From: Stackebrandtia nassauensis DSM 44728
GTDB taxonomy: Bacteria > Actinomycetota > Actinomycetes > Mycobacteriales > Micromonosporaceae
Direction of reading: 5' to 3'
Assembly (NCBI RefSeq): GCF_000024545.1
Contig: NC_013947.1
Span: 1,736,001-1,800,000, forward strand
Length of the DNA: 64,000 nucleotides
The notes under the pieces are model-generated. The model saw only the letters and a list, made by a program, of their open reading frames with translations, made no database searches and had not been told where the DNA came from. This document shows, piece by piece, positions 40,942 through 48,923 of this stretch. A program made the position numbers and the translations under genes. Positions within the stretch are counted from its first letter, which is position 1. Each line of letters starts with the position of its first letter.

Positions 40942-41577
40942 TTACCCCTGGTGCAGGTGCCGGGTCTCGGCGGGTTGCCTGCTGATCCACACCAGCCGTT
41001 CGTAGTCGACGGCGACGCCGCGCAGCAGCTGGTCGACCAGCTTGCCCACGTCGAGCGACTCCGTGTCGCCGAGCAGCGCGCGTTGGTACACCGTGGACGC
41101 CAGGATGTCGACCAGCAGGTCGGCGTCGACGTCCGGCAGCAGGTCGCCGCGGTCGACGGCCCGGCGCACCGCGGTGGTCGCCGCGTCCCGGCTGGGGCGC
41201 AGCAGGACGTCGACCAGTCGCTGGCGCAGTTCCGGGGTTCGGGAGCAGTCGGCGATCAGGGGGGCCAGGACGCCGTCGGGGAGTCGTTCGTGCAGTGCCG
41301 TGGCCAGCAGTTTGGCGGTTTGCATGAGATCGCAACGGGTGCAGTTGTTGTCGGGGACCGGGGGAGTGACCAGGACGGTGGTGAGCGCGTCGATGATCAG
41401 GTTCTGGCGCACCGGCCAGCGGCGTCGGATCGACGCCTTGGTGGTGCCCGCCCGGGCCGCGACCTGTTCCAGTGCGAAACCGAAGTAGCCGGTCTCGCGC
41501 AGGACCTCCAGGGTCGCGGCCAGGACGGCGGCGTCGATGGCCGGGTCGCGGGGGCGCCCGGCGCCGGTGCGGGTCAT
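40942..41577 (-). CDS. TetR-family regulator
   Basis: A 211-residue TetR protein: HTH at about residues 15-60 (FGFALEQVAARAGTTKASIRRRWPVRQNLI) and a TetR_C_16-like ligand domain with Cys residues in NNCTRCDLMQT that might sense redox or metal, although this is speculation. ATG 41577 begins the conserved tail MTRTGAGRPRDPAID; the longer frame runs antisense-like through the VOC gene. It sits 22 bases after the VOC stop and upstream of the MMPL transporter, forming a VOC-TetR-MMPL set. Confidence 0.9.
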   Translation of the reverse strand: MTRTGAGRPRDPAIDAAVLAATLEVLRETGYFGFALEQVAARAGTTKASIRRRWPVRQNLIIDALTTVLVTPPVPDNNCTRCDLMQTAKLLATALHERLPDGVLAPLIADCSRTPELRQRLVDVLLRPSRDAATTAVRRAVDRGDLLPDVDADLLVDILASTVYQRALLGDTESLDVGKLVDQLLRGVAVDYERLVWISRQPAETRHLHQG

Positions 41578-41599
41578 GAGTTCGCCTCGTCGGGGTCGG

Positions 41600-41983
41600 T
41601 CACGACTTGTCCTGCGGGTACCAACGCAACTCGACGGTGTTGCCCTCCGGGTCGCGCACGTAGATGGACGTGGCGCTGCCGCGCGCGCCCCAGCGCGGGA
41701 CCGGGCCCTCCAGAACGGTGAACTCGCCGGAGTCGATGACCTCCTGCCAGTCCAGCGGTTCCACGACCAGGCAGATGTGGTCGACATTGGATTCACCGCG
41801 CGGGCGGTCCATCAGGTCGATGACGGTGTCCTCGGTGACGCGCACGGACGGGAACCCTACCTTCCCGGCCCGCCATTCCTCGACGCGCTCGCCCTGGAGA
41901 CCCAGTGGGCCGCAGTAGAACTCGAGGGCGCGTTCGATGTCGCTGACGTTGAGGACCAGGTGGTCGAAGCCTTTGATCTTCAT
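41600..41983 (-). CDS. VOC-superfamily (glyoxalase/bleomycin-resistance-like) protein
   Basis: A 127-residue vicinal-oxygen-chelate protein made of two beta-alpha-beta-beta-beta units. The metal-ligand positions H8 (GFDHLVLNV), H69 (NVDHICLVV) and E118 (NTVELRW) are filled, so it can bind Fe, Mn, Zn or Ni. It resembles small dioxygenases or fosfomycin/bleomycin resistance proteins, but the substrate is not readable. First gene of the VOC-TetR set on the minus strand. Confidence 0.88.
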   Translation of the reverse strand: MKIKGFDHLVLNVSDIERALEFYCGPLGLQGERVEEWRAGKVGFPSVRVTEDTVIDLMDRPRGESNVDHICLVVEPLDWQEVIDSGEFTVLEGPVPRWGARGSATSIYVRDPEGNTVELRWYPQDKS

Positions 41984-42069
41984 GGGGGTCGCTCCTTCTT
42001 ATTTGAATTCGAACCGGTGCGGATCATATTAGGGGACGAGAAGACCCCGGCTGTGCCGGGGTCCGGGGA

Positions 42070-42708
42070 TCAGGCGTTCTTGCTGGCCAGCAGGTACGCG
42101 CGCGGGATCTGTTCGGTCAGCATGGGCTCGCGGCGGACGCGGGCGTGGACGTGGAAACCCGCCTGTGTGAGCAGTTCGGCCACCGGCTCGGGCTGCCGCA
42201 GCCAGTAGTCCAGCGCGATGGTGTGTCCGTACGCCTCGGTGCGCAGGACGTGTCCGTCGCCGATCAGGAAGGCCAGCATCAGCTGTCCGCCGGGTGCCAG
42301 CGCCCGGTGGAAACCGGTGAACACCTGCGGCAGTTGCGGTTCCGGGATGTGGATCGTCGAGTAGGACGCGACCAGCCCGGCCAGCTCGCCGTCGCCGATG
42401 TCCAGTGCCGTCATCGAGCCCTCCTCGAAGCGCAGCTTCGGGTAGTCGGCACGGGCCCGGGCGAGCATGTTCGGTGACAGATCGATGCCGAAGGCGTTGA
42501 GGCCCAGGTCGTTCAGCCGTGCGGTGAGGTATCCGTGTCCACAGCCGACATCGGCCACCGGACCGGCGTCGGGGCCGACGAGTTCGGCGAACGTGGCCAG
42601 CAGGTTGCGCTCCAGTGGGCGGCGCGCGTACTCGTCGCGGGCGTGCTCGGCGTAACCGTCGACGATGGTGTCGTAAGCGGTTTTGGTGGGGGTGAGAAAA
42701 TCTGTCAC
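42070..42708 (-). CDS. SAM-dependent methyltransferase
   Basis: A 212-residue class I methyltransferase: an N-terminal helix (TDFLTPTKTAYDTIVDGYAEH), motif I VADVGCGHGYLTARL near 50-64, strand-2 acidic residue in FGIDLSP and a later LAPGGQLMLAFLIGDG. Target unknown. GTG 42708 is preferred because TACAGT lies eight bases upstream and the longer frame overlaps the divergent gene. It is isolated on the minus strand, about 86 bases upstream of the VOC start by stop-to-start distance. Confidence 0.85.
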   Translation of the reverse strand: MTDFLTPTKTAYDTIVDGYAEHARDEYARRPLERNLLATFAELVGPDAGPVADVGCGHGYLTARLNDLGLNAFGIDLSPNMLARARADYPKLRFEEGSMTALDIGDGELAGLVASYSTIHIPEPQLPQVFTGFHRALAPGGQLMLAFLIGDGHVLRTEAYGHTIALDYWLRQPEPVAELLTQAGFHVHARVRREPMLTEQIPRAYLLASKNA

Positions 42709-42716
42709 GGTCGGGC

Positions 42717-42722
42717 ACTGTA
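42717..42722 (-). promoter_or_regulatory. -10 box (TACAGT) for leaderless methyltransferase start
   Basis: TACAGT on the minus strand ends eight bases before GTG 42708 with no ribosome site in between. Confidence 0.35.
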
Positions 42723-42817
42723 CGCCGCGCGGATCGAAATACGCTTCGCCGCCTCCCCGATTAAGTAGACTGTTCCTATCGATTTGGTAGGAAACTCGGA
42801 ATCGAAAGGTGGGATCG

Positions 42818-44155
42818 GTGGCGGCCAACCGAACGGTCGTGGTCATCGGCGGCGGATTCGCCGGTGTGGTGACCGCGCGGGAACTGTTGCGGGACCGGCG
42901 AACCCGGGTGGTGCTCGCCGAGCCCTCACCCCGCGTCGGCAGGGGAGTGGCCTACGGCGCCAGCGAACCCTGGCACCTGCTCAACTCGCCCGCCGGGGCG
43001 ATGAGCGCCGACTCCCAGCACCCCGGCGAGTTCCTCGACTGGCTGAGCGACCGGGGCCTGCCCGACGGGGCGGGCGAGTTCCTGCCGCGCGGTACCTACG
43101 GCGACTACCTGCGCGACACCTGGGACGCGACGCTCAAGGCGGCCGGGGACCTGGTGACGGTGCGCTCCGACACCGCGGTCCGGTTGCGGCCGTGGGACGG
43201 CGGCGTCGAGGTCGGCTTCGCGTCGGGGGTCGTGGAGTACGCCGACGACGTGGTGCTCGCGGTGGGGAACCCCAAGTCCAGCGGCCCGATCCGGCGCGGC
43301 GCGCCGGGGTACGTGGCCAACCCGTGGCGGCTGGGGGCCTTCGACCGGCTGGGAGCCGACGCGCCGGTGCTGCTGGTCGGCACCGGACTGACCGCCGTGG
43401 ACGTGATGCTGAGCCTGTCGCGGCGCGGCCATCGGGCGCCGGTGCTGGCGGTGTCCCGGCACAGCCTGGTGCCCCGGTCGCACCGCACCCGCCCGGCTGG
43501 ACCGGCCGACGCTCACGCGGGCGAGCTGCGGTTCCGGGCGGAGACGCTTTCCGGGTTGCTGCACCAGGTGCGCGAGGCCGCCCGGCCCGACTGGCGGGCG
43601 GTGGTGGACGGCATGCGCGGCGACCTCAACACGATGTGGCGCGGCCTGTCCGAGGGCCAGCAGCGAGGGTTCCTGACCCATCTGGCCCGCTACTGGGAGG
43701 TGCACCGGCACCGGATGGCGCCGAAGGTGGCCGCCGAGATCGCCGAGCTGACCGCGTCGGGTGCCTGGGTGGTGCAGGCCGACGCCATCGTCAGCAGCCG
43801 CCCACTGGGGAGCGACGGCATCGAGGTGTCGTTCGCGTCCGGAGTGGCCCGTCGCTTCGCCACCGTGGTCAACTGCACCGGACCGGCCCGGCTCCCGTTG
43901 GGCGCCAACGATCTCGTCCGGCGGCTAATCGACGAGGGTCACGCCCGTCCGGGTCCGCACCGGCTGGGCCTCGACGTGGACGTCGAGGGCCGTATCGTCG
44001 ACGGCGGCGGCACCGTCAACGATCGGGTGTGGACGATCGGCGCGTTGCGGCGCGGCGCGCTGTGGGAGACCACGGCGGTTCCCGAGATCCGCGAGCAGGC
44101 CGCGCGGCTGGCCGTCCGGCTCACCGGGACGGTGCGCCCCCGAGTGGTGCTTTAG
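42818..44155 (+). CDS. FAD/NAD(P)-binding protein (YdhS-like oxidoreductase)
   Basis: A 445-residue flavoprotein-like protein. The FAD motif VVVIGGGFAGVVTARELL is at the N-terminus, followed by PRVGRGVAYGASEPWHLLNSPAG, a signature of the FAD-NAD(P)-binding YdhS/HpnW-like family, and an NADP motif VLLVGTGLTAVDVMLSL near residue 185. The C-terminal VWTIGALRRGALWETTAVPEIREQA is also typical. Substrate unknown. GTG 42818 follows AAAGGTGG; GTG 42809 is too close to it. A strong terminator follows. Confidence 0.9.
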   Translation: MAANRTVVVIGGGFAGVVTARELLRDRRTRVVLAEPSPRVGRGVAYGASEPWHLLNSPAGAMSADSQHPGEFLDWLSDRGLPDGAGEFLPRGTYGDYLRDTWDATLKAAGDLVTVRSDTAVRLRPWDGGVEVGFASGVVEYADDVVLAVGNPKSSGPIRRGAPGYVANPWRLGAFDRLGADAPVLLVGTGLTAVDVMLSLSRRGHRAPVLAVSRHSLVPRSHRTRPAGPADAHAGELRFRAETLSGLLHQVREAARPDWRAVVDGMRGDLNTMWRGLSEGQQRGFLTHLARYWEVHRHRMAPKVAAEIAELTASGAWVVQADAIVSSRPLGSDGIEVSFASGVARRFATVVNCTGPARLPLGANDLVRRLIDEGHARPGPHRLGLDVDVEGRIVDGGGTVNDRVWTIGALRRGALWETTAVPEIREQAARLAVRLTGTVRPRVVL

Positions 44156-44159
44156 TCGA

Positions 44160-44178
44160 CCCCGACCCGGCGTCGGGG
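44160..44178. terminator. Stem-loop terminator
   Basis: CCCCGAC (44160-44166) pairs with GTCGGGG (44172-44178) around CCGGC, six bases after the stop of the FAD/NAD(P) gene. Confidence 0.75.
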
Positions 44179-44199
44179 CAGCTGACGCCACCATAAAGT

Positions 44200-44223
44200 C
44201 TAGTTTTATAGTAGGAAAACTAG
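44200..44223. promoter_or_regulatory. Perfect 8-bp dyad upstream of cysteine dioxygenase operon
   Basis: CTAGTTTT (44200-44207) and AAAACTAG (44216-44223) are separated by eight AT-rich bases (ATAGTAGG). It lies about 45 bases before the dioxygenase start, over the probable promoter, and is strongly AT-rich against its surroundings. A sulfur or cysteine regulator is the obvious but unproven binder. Confidence 0.7.
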
Positions 44224-44265
44224 GGTATGTTTCACTGGATGACAACCACCGAGACTGGAGGACGC

Positions 44266-44727
44266 ATGACCAGCAACAGCCGGGGCGACTTTCTCGACAT
44301 CGCCCGCAGCTGGGCCGAGGACCCGAGCGCGTGGACGGCACGACCGCGATTCGATCCCCAGCAACGCTGGTATCACCGCATGCACGTAGGCGACGGCTAC
44401 GAGGTGTGGCTGTTGACCTGGCTGCCGGGCCAGGAAACCGAACTGCACGACCACGGTGGCTCCGCGGGCGCCTTCACCGTGGTGTCCGGTGAACTCACCG
44501 AGTTCACCCCCTCGGCAACGTCGGCGGGACTCAGCACCTGGACGCTGCGCTCGGGCCAGGGCCACCGCTTCGGGGCCAGGTTCATCCACAAGGTCACCAA
44601 CCGCGGCACCGAACCGGCGATCAGCGTCCACGCCTACGGACCGGCGCTGACCATCATGCGCCGCTACGAGCTCACCGAGTCCGGACTGCGGATGGCCAAC
44701 GTCGAGATGGCTGGTGCGCAGTGGTGA
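44266..44727 (+). CDS. Type I cysteine dioxygenase-family cupin
   Basis: A 153-residue cupin that should oxidise cysteine to cysteine sulfinate. The iron ligands H61 and H63 lie in TELHDHGGSAGAF, and H108 in FIHKV supplies the third; WLPGQ and TVVSGELTEF are family text. Position 65 is Gly, as in most bacterial enzymes, so the Cys-Tyr crosslink of mammalian enzymes is absent. ATG 44266 follows GGAGG by five bases. The stop overlaps the start of the rhodanese gene, making a sulfur-oxidation operon. Confidence 0.9.
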   Translation: MTSNSRGDFLDIARSWAEDPSAWTARPRFDPQQRWYHRMHVGDGYEVWLLTWLPGQETELHDHGGSAGAFTVVSGELTEFTPSATSAGLSTWTLRSGQGHRFGARFIHKVTNRGTEPAISVHAYGPALTIMRRYELTESGLRMANVEMAGAQW

Positions 44728-45149
44728 CCCCCGACGCGGCTCCGCCCGGCTCGCAGAGCATCGACGACATCCTGGCCGCCGCCCGGGCCCGGCTCCACCG
44801 CCTCGACCCGGCCGAGACCCACGCCGCCGTGCGCGACGGCGCGGTCCTCGTCGACATCCGCCCGGCCGCCCAGCGCGCCGCCAACGGCGAGATCCCCGAC
44901 GCGGTCATCGTCGAACGCAACGTCCTGGAATGGCGGTTCGACCCCCGCAGCGACGCCCGGCTGCGGGTCGCGGGCCGCTACGACCTGCGGGTGATCGTGT
45001 TCTGCCAGGAGGGCTACACGTCCTCGCTGGCGGCGGCGAGTCTGCACGACCTGGGGCTGCACCGGGCCACCGACCTCGACGGCGGCTTCGCCGCCTGGCG
45101 GGCGGCGGGACTGCCGACTTCGGACGGTCCCTCGGCGGCGGTGGGCTGA
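44724..45149 (+). CDS. Rhodanese-domain sulfurtransferase
   Basis: A 141-residue single-domain rhodanese. The active Cys94 lies in VIVFCQEGYTSSLAAASL, in a loop of the right length, and the ATDLDGGFAAWRAAGLP end is diagnostic. It carries sulfur as a persulfide. Start is set by the GTGA overlap with the cysteine dioxygenase stop; GTG 44721 is nearly equivalent. Coupling to cysteine dioxygenase suggests handling of sulfite, thiosulfate or persulfide released by cysteine oxidation. Confidence 0.9.
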   Translation: MTPDAAPPGSQSIDDILAAARARLHRLDPAETHAAVRDGAVLVDIRPAAQRAANGEIPDAVIVERNVLEWRFDPRSDARLRVAGRYDLRVIVFCQEGYTSSLAAASLHDLGLHRATDLDGGFAAWRAAGLPTSDGPSAAVG

Positions 45150-45161
45150 AGGACGGCAACG

Positions 45162-45212
45162 GTTTCGGCAGCTCGGGCGGTGTTTCGGCACCGGGTTCAA
45201 AAAAGTTTCGGC
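45162..45212. repeat. Three direct repeats of GTTTCGGC
   Basis: GTTTCGGC occurs at 45162-45169, 45182-45189 and 45205-45212, about two helical turns apart, in the 139 bases before the DoxX gene. This could be a regulator array. No adjacent regulator gene explains it. Confidence 0.5.
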
Positions 45213-45288
45213 CACAGCGATGAGTTCGGCGCGGGTGTCTCGTCTACACCAACAACAACGAACCACAACCGATTGAGGAACCGAAACC

Positions 45289-45693
45289 ATGACCACCAAC
45301 ACCGCCCCCGCCACCACCGCCCGCCCCTCCCGCGCCCTGAACATCACCTTGTGGACGGTGCAGTCGGTGCTCGCCGCGTTCTACGCCTTCGCCGCCACCC
45401 CCAAGCTGCTGGGTGACCCCACCACCGCCGACATGATGGCCCAGATCGGTTTCGCCAACTGGGTCGGCTACTTCATCGGCGCCGCCGAACTGGCCGGAGC
45501 CATCGGCCTGCTGATCCCGCGACTGACGTCGCTGGCCGCCACCGGGCTGGCCCTGCTGATGGTCGGCGCCACCGTCACCAACACCTTCACCATGGGCGCC
45601 GGAGCCGCCGCCATGACCCTGGTCCTGGCCGCCGTGTTCGCCACCGTCGCCTACGCCCGCCGCTCCTGGATCACCCGGCCCGGCAAGCGATAG
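45289..45693 (+). CDS. DoxX-like membrane protein
   Basis: A 134-residue protein with four membrane helices (about residues 18-33, 52-72, 76-96, 100-118) and the DoxX-like text LWTVQSVLAAFYAFAATPKLLGDP and FIGAAELAGAIGLLIPRLTSLAATGLALLM. GAGGAACC lies a little far before the ATG. It sits after the cysteine dioxygenase-rhodanese pair; DoxX/DoxD relatives can associate with sulfur chemistry (thiosulfate:quinone reductase), so a link is possible but unproven. A strong terminator follows. Confidence 0.82.
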   Translation: MTTNTAPATTARPSRALNITLWTVQSVLAAFYAFAATPKLLGDPTTADMMAQIGFANWVGYFIGAAELAGAIGLLIPRLTSLAATGLALLMVGATVTNTFTMGAGAAAMTLVLAAVFATVAYARRSWITRPGKR

Positions 45694-45712
45694 CACCCAC
45701 GAACCTCGCGCG

Positions 45713-45742
45713 AGCGGGCCACCGGAGTTCCGGTGGCCCGCT
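45713..45742. terminator. Very stable stem-loop terminator
   Basis: AGCGGGCCACCGGA (45713-45726) and TCCGGTGGCCCGCT (45729-45742) form a perfect 14-base stem with only GT between them, followed by AAT. It ends the DoxX transcript. Confidence 0.88.
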
Positions 45743-45849
45743 AATCGCTGTGTGTGGCCGAGCGAAACACTGTTGGCGCAGGTCGACGCAGCGGGTAGCG
45801 TCTCGACCGGCGGCCGCCAGTGCCGCCACCGCATCCCTCGAAGGAGAAC

Positions 45850-46983
45850 ATGAGCACCGAACCGTTCCGGATCGACGTCGCCGAGACGACGCTGTCCGAC
45901 CTGCGTTCCCGGGTGGCCAACAGCCGCTTCACCTTTGCCACCGCTCCCGGCTGGACCAAGGGCGCCGACCCCGCATACCTGCGCGACCTGACCGCGTACT
46001 GGGCCAAGGACTTCGACTGGCGCGCCGCCGAGGCCCGCCTCAACGACCATCCGCAGTTCCTCGCCGACGTCGACGGCACCCGGATCCACTTCGTCCACGT
46101 CAAGGCCCCGCGCCGCGACGGCGCCCCCGAACCGCTGCCCCTGATCCTGTCGCACGGCTGGCCGTCCAGCTTCGTGGAGATGCTGCCGCTGGTGCCGCTG
46201 CTGAGTGACCGCTTCGACCTGGTGATCCCGTCGCTGCCCGGCTTCGGGTACTCGCGGCTGCCCGACGGGGCCCTGACCCGCGAACGCATCGCCGACCTGT
46301 GGCACACCCTCATGACCGACGTGCTCGGCTACTCCCGGTTCGGCGCCTTCGGCGGCGACATCGGCGGCGGCGCCTCGCAGTGGCTGGCCGCCAAGTACCC
46401 CGACTCGGTCGTGGGCCTGCACGTCATCCACCCACCCGCCGGTGGCGCCGGATCGACCCCGTCCGACGGTGGCCCGGAACCGTACACCGAAGCCGAGCAG
46501 GCGTTCATCGACGCCGAGGCCGCCTACGACATCGAGGACCAGGGCTACAGCGAGATCATGTGGACCCGCCCCGACACCATCGGCGCCGCGCTCGCCGACT
46601 CGCCGGTCGGACTGGCCGCCTGGATCATCGACAAGTACCGCGACTGGAGCGACTGCGGCGGCGACGTCGAGTCGCGATGGGACCGCGACACACTGCTGAC
46701 CGTCATCACGCTGTACTGGGTCACCGAGAGCATCGGCAGCTCGTTTCGGCAGTACGCCGACTACCCGCACAACCGGCCCCGCCCGACGATCACCGTCCCG
46801 GTCGGGGTGACGCTCAGCCACGAACCGGTGATGGCCAGCTTCCCGCGCTCGCTGACCGAACGCGCCTGCACCGACCTCCGGCACTGGAGCGAACCCGGAC
46901 GTGGCGGCCACTTCCTCGCCTTCGAGGAACCCGAACTCATGGCCGCCGAACTGCGGACCTTCTTCGCGACGCTGACCGACTGA
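45850..46983 (+). CDS. Epoxide hydrolase (microsomal/juvenile-hormone type)
   Basis: A 377-residue epoxide hydrolase with the EHN N-terminal extension (FRIDVAETTLSDLRSRVANSRF) followed by the alpha/beta core: oxyanion HGWPSSFVE, nucleophile D170 in FGGDIGGGASQ and catalytic H354 in GRGGHFLAFEE. Lid tyrosines lie in the middle region. It opens epoxides to diols, a detoxification role. AAGGAG precedes the ATG. It is one base upstream of a second hydrolase gene. Confidence 0.92.
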   Translation: MSTEPFRIDVAETTLSDLRSRVANSRFTFATAPGWTKGADPAYLRDLTAYWAKDFDWRAAEARLNDHPQFLADVDGTRIHFVHVKAPRRDGAPEPLPLILSHGWPSSFVEMLPLVPLLSDRFDLVIPSLPGFGYSRLPDGALTRERIADLWHTLMTDVLGYSRFGAFGGDIGGGASQWLAAKYPDSVVGLHVIHPPAGGAGSTPSDGGPEPYTEAEQAFIDAEAAYDIEDQGYSEIMWTRPDTIGAALADSPVGLAAWIIDKYRDWSDCGGDVESRWDRDTLLTVITLYWVTESIGSSFRQYADYPHNRPRPTITVPVGVTLSHEPVMASFPRSLTERACTDLRHWSEPGRGGHFLAFEEPELMAAELRTFFATLTD

Positions 46984-46984
46984 C

Positions 46985-47704
46985 ATGTCCACAGTGCCGG
47001 AAATCGCGAGGGTCCGCGCCGGTGACCTCACCGTCGCCTACCGGACCTGGGGACCCGAGTCCGCGCCCCCGTTGATACTCCTGCATGGACTCACGAGCTC
47101 GGGCGCCGCCTGGGAGGCGGTGGCCCGGGCCCTGGCGTCCGACTGGCGCGTCTACGCCCCCGACGCGCGCGGCCACGGCCGCACCGACTGGCCGGGGGAG
47201 TACTCCTTCGCGTCAATGGCCGCCGACGTCGGGAACTTCGCCGCCGCGCTGCGCCTGCGTCGTCCCGTCCTGATCGGACATTCCATGGGCGGTATCGCCG
47301 CGTACCGGCACGCCCGTGCCGTCGGCGACGGTCTGGCCGCCCTCGTCCTGTCCGAGACCCCGCCGCCGACGCCGATCCAGCGTCCGCTGCCGCCGCGCCC
47401 GGACGGGCCGCAGTCCTACGACTACGACGCCCGGGTCGCCGTGGTGCGTCAGCTCGCCGAGCCCGACCCCGGCTGGTGGGACGGACTGGCCGACATCGCG
47501 GTCCCGACCCTGGTCATCGGCGGTGGCGACACCAGTCCCTTCGACCAGGACCTGATGGCGGCGATGGCCGAGCGGATCCCGAACGGCCGCTTCGCATCCC
47601 TGCCCGGTGGCCACCGCATCCCGGCCACCGCCCCGGCCGAACTGGCCGCCGCCGTCACCGAGTTTCTATCGACAACTATTGATCTCGGGCAGAACAAAAC
47701 GTAG
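46985..47704 (+). CDS. Alpha/beta hydrolase
   Basis: A 239-residue alpha/beta hydrolase: oxyanion LLHGLTSSG, nucleophile S100 in IGHSMGG and catalytic His in LPGGHRIPATAP near 211. It lacks an extended lid, so substrates are small esters, lactones or C-C bonds; the exact one is unknown. The ATG is one base after the epoxide hydrolase TGA, so the two are co-translated and may act on successive intermediates. Confidence 0.88.
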   Translation: MSTVPEIARVRAGDLTVAYRTWGPESAPPLILLHGLTSSGAAWEAVARALASDWRVYAPDARGHGRTDWPGEYSFASMAADVGNFAAALRLRRPVLIGHSMGGIAAYRHARAVGDGLAALVLSETPPPTPIQRPLPPRPDGPQSYDYDARVAVVRQLAEPDPGWWDGLADIAVPTLVIGGGDTSPFDQDLMAAMAERIPNGRFASLPGGHRIPATAPAELAAAVTEFLSTTIDLGQNKT

Positions 47705-47753
47705 GCTGCCCGACAACAAACTTAAACGTTGCCCCACGTTTCGAGGTTCGTCC

Positions 47754-48923
47754 GTGTTCAGACGCCTGCTCCCCCTGGCGGTGGCCACCTTCGCCGTCAC
47801 CACCGACAGCCTGGTCATCGCCGGACTGCTGCGCCCCATCGCCGACACCCTCGACGTGTCGGTGTCGACGGCGGGCCAACTGGTGTCGGTCTTCTCCCTC
47901 ACCTTCGCCATCGCGGCCCCGGTCCTGGGCGCCGCCACCGCCAACCTTGACCGTCGCACCGTCCTGTTGCTGGCGATCGGCGTCTTCGTCCTCGGCAACG
48001 TCGTGGCCGCCGTGGGCACCGAGTTCGCGATCGTGATGGCCGCCCGCGTCATCAGCGCCCTGGGGGCGGCCCTGATCTCCTCGATCGCGATGGCCACCGC
48101 CAGTGCCCTGGCGCCACCGGACAAGCAGGGCCGGGCCCTGGCACTGGTCACGGCGGGAATGACCGTGGCCACCACCATGGGTGTTCCATTGGGGACTCTC
48201 ATCGGCGGTGCCGACTGGCGCATCACCCTGTGGGCGGTCGCCGGACTGGGAACCCTCGCCGGAGCCGGAATCTGGCTCGGTCTGCCCAAGGTGGAACTCC
48301 CGGTGGCACCCTTGCGCGATCGCCTCAAACCGCTGGGCGACCCCGGGATCCTGGCCATCCTCGCCGTCACGCTGATGATCCTCACCAGCGGCTACACCCT
48401 CTACACCTACATCGGTGTGGCCACCGACGCGGCCACCGGCGGCACCGCCAGCGGCCTGATGGCGGTCCTCATCGCCTACGGTGTCGGCTCGATCCTCGGC
48501 AACGTGATCTCCGGCTTCCTGACCGACCGCTACCGCCCGGTCCGCGTCCTGCTCGTCGGCCTGGTCATGCTCACGGCGATCCTCGCCATCACCCCGCTGG
48601 TCAGCGCCGCCGGACTCTTCCTCACCATGGCCTGGGCGACGACCTGGGGCATCTCCGGCTGGCTGACCGGTCTGCCCCAGCAACACCGCCTGGTCACCAA
48701 GGCACCGGAATCCTCGGCGATCCTGCTGGGCCTCAACGCGTCCACACTCCACCTGGGCATCGCGATCGGCGGCGGCATCGGCGGCCTCATCCTGAACTGG
48801 GGCAACACAGTCCTGTTGGGACTGATGTCGGCGGCCATCGTCGCGATCGGTCTGGCCATCACCCTCGTGAGCACCCGGGGCCGGGTCACCGAACCCGAAC
48901 CGGTACCCGCCAGCGCCGACTAG
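47754..48923 (+). CDS. MFS exporter (DHA1 family)
   Basis: A 389-residue 12-helix transporter of the DHA1 drug-efflux branch, with AVTTDSLVIAGLLRPIADTLDVSVSTAGQLVSVFSLTFAIAAPVLG as helices 1-2 and LDRRTVLLLAIG as the motif A loop. GTG 47754 follows CGAGG and gives a helix at once; the longer open frame is inside the hydrolase gene. It follows the two hydrolases by 49 bases and may export their product or substrate. It ends tail to tail with a TetR gene with four bases of overlap. Confidence 0.9.
   Translation: MFRRLLPLAVATFAVTTDSLVIAGLLRPIADTLDVSVSTAGQLVSVFSLTFAIAAPVLGAATANLDRRTVLLLAIGVFVLGNVVAAVGTEFAIVMAARVISALGAALISSIAMATASALAPPDKQGRALALVTAGMTVATTMGVPLGTLIGGADWRITLWAVAGLGTLAGAGIWLGLPKVELPVAPLRDRLKPLGDPGILAILAVTLMILTSGYTLYTYIGVATDAATGGTASGLMAVLIAYGVGSILGNVISGFLTDRYRPVRVLLVGLVMLTAILAITPLVSAAGLFLTMAWATTWGISGWLTGLPQQHRLVTKAPESSAILLGLNASTLHLGIAIGGGIGGLILNWGNTVLLGLMSAAIVAIGLAITLVSTRGRVTEPEPVPASAD

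Noticed and set aside
45162-45212. CRISPR-like array
   Set aside because: Only three 8-base units with short spacers; too short and irregular for CRISPR, and no cas genes are present.
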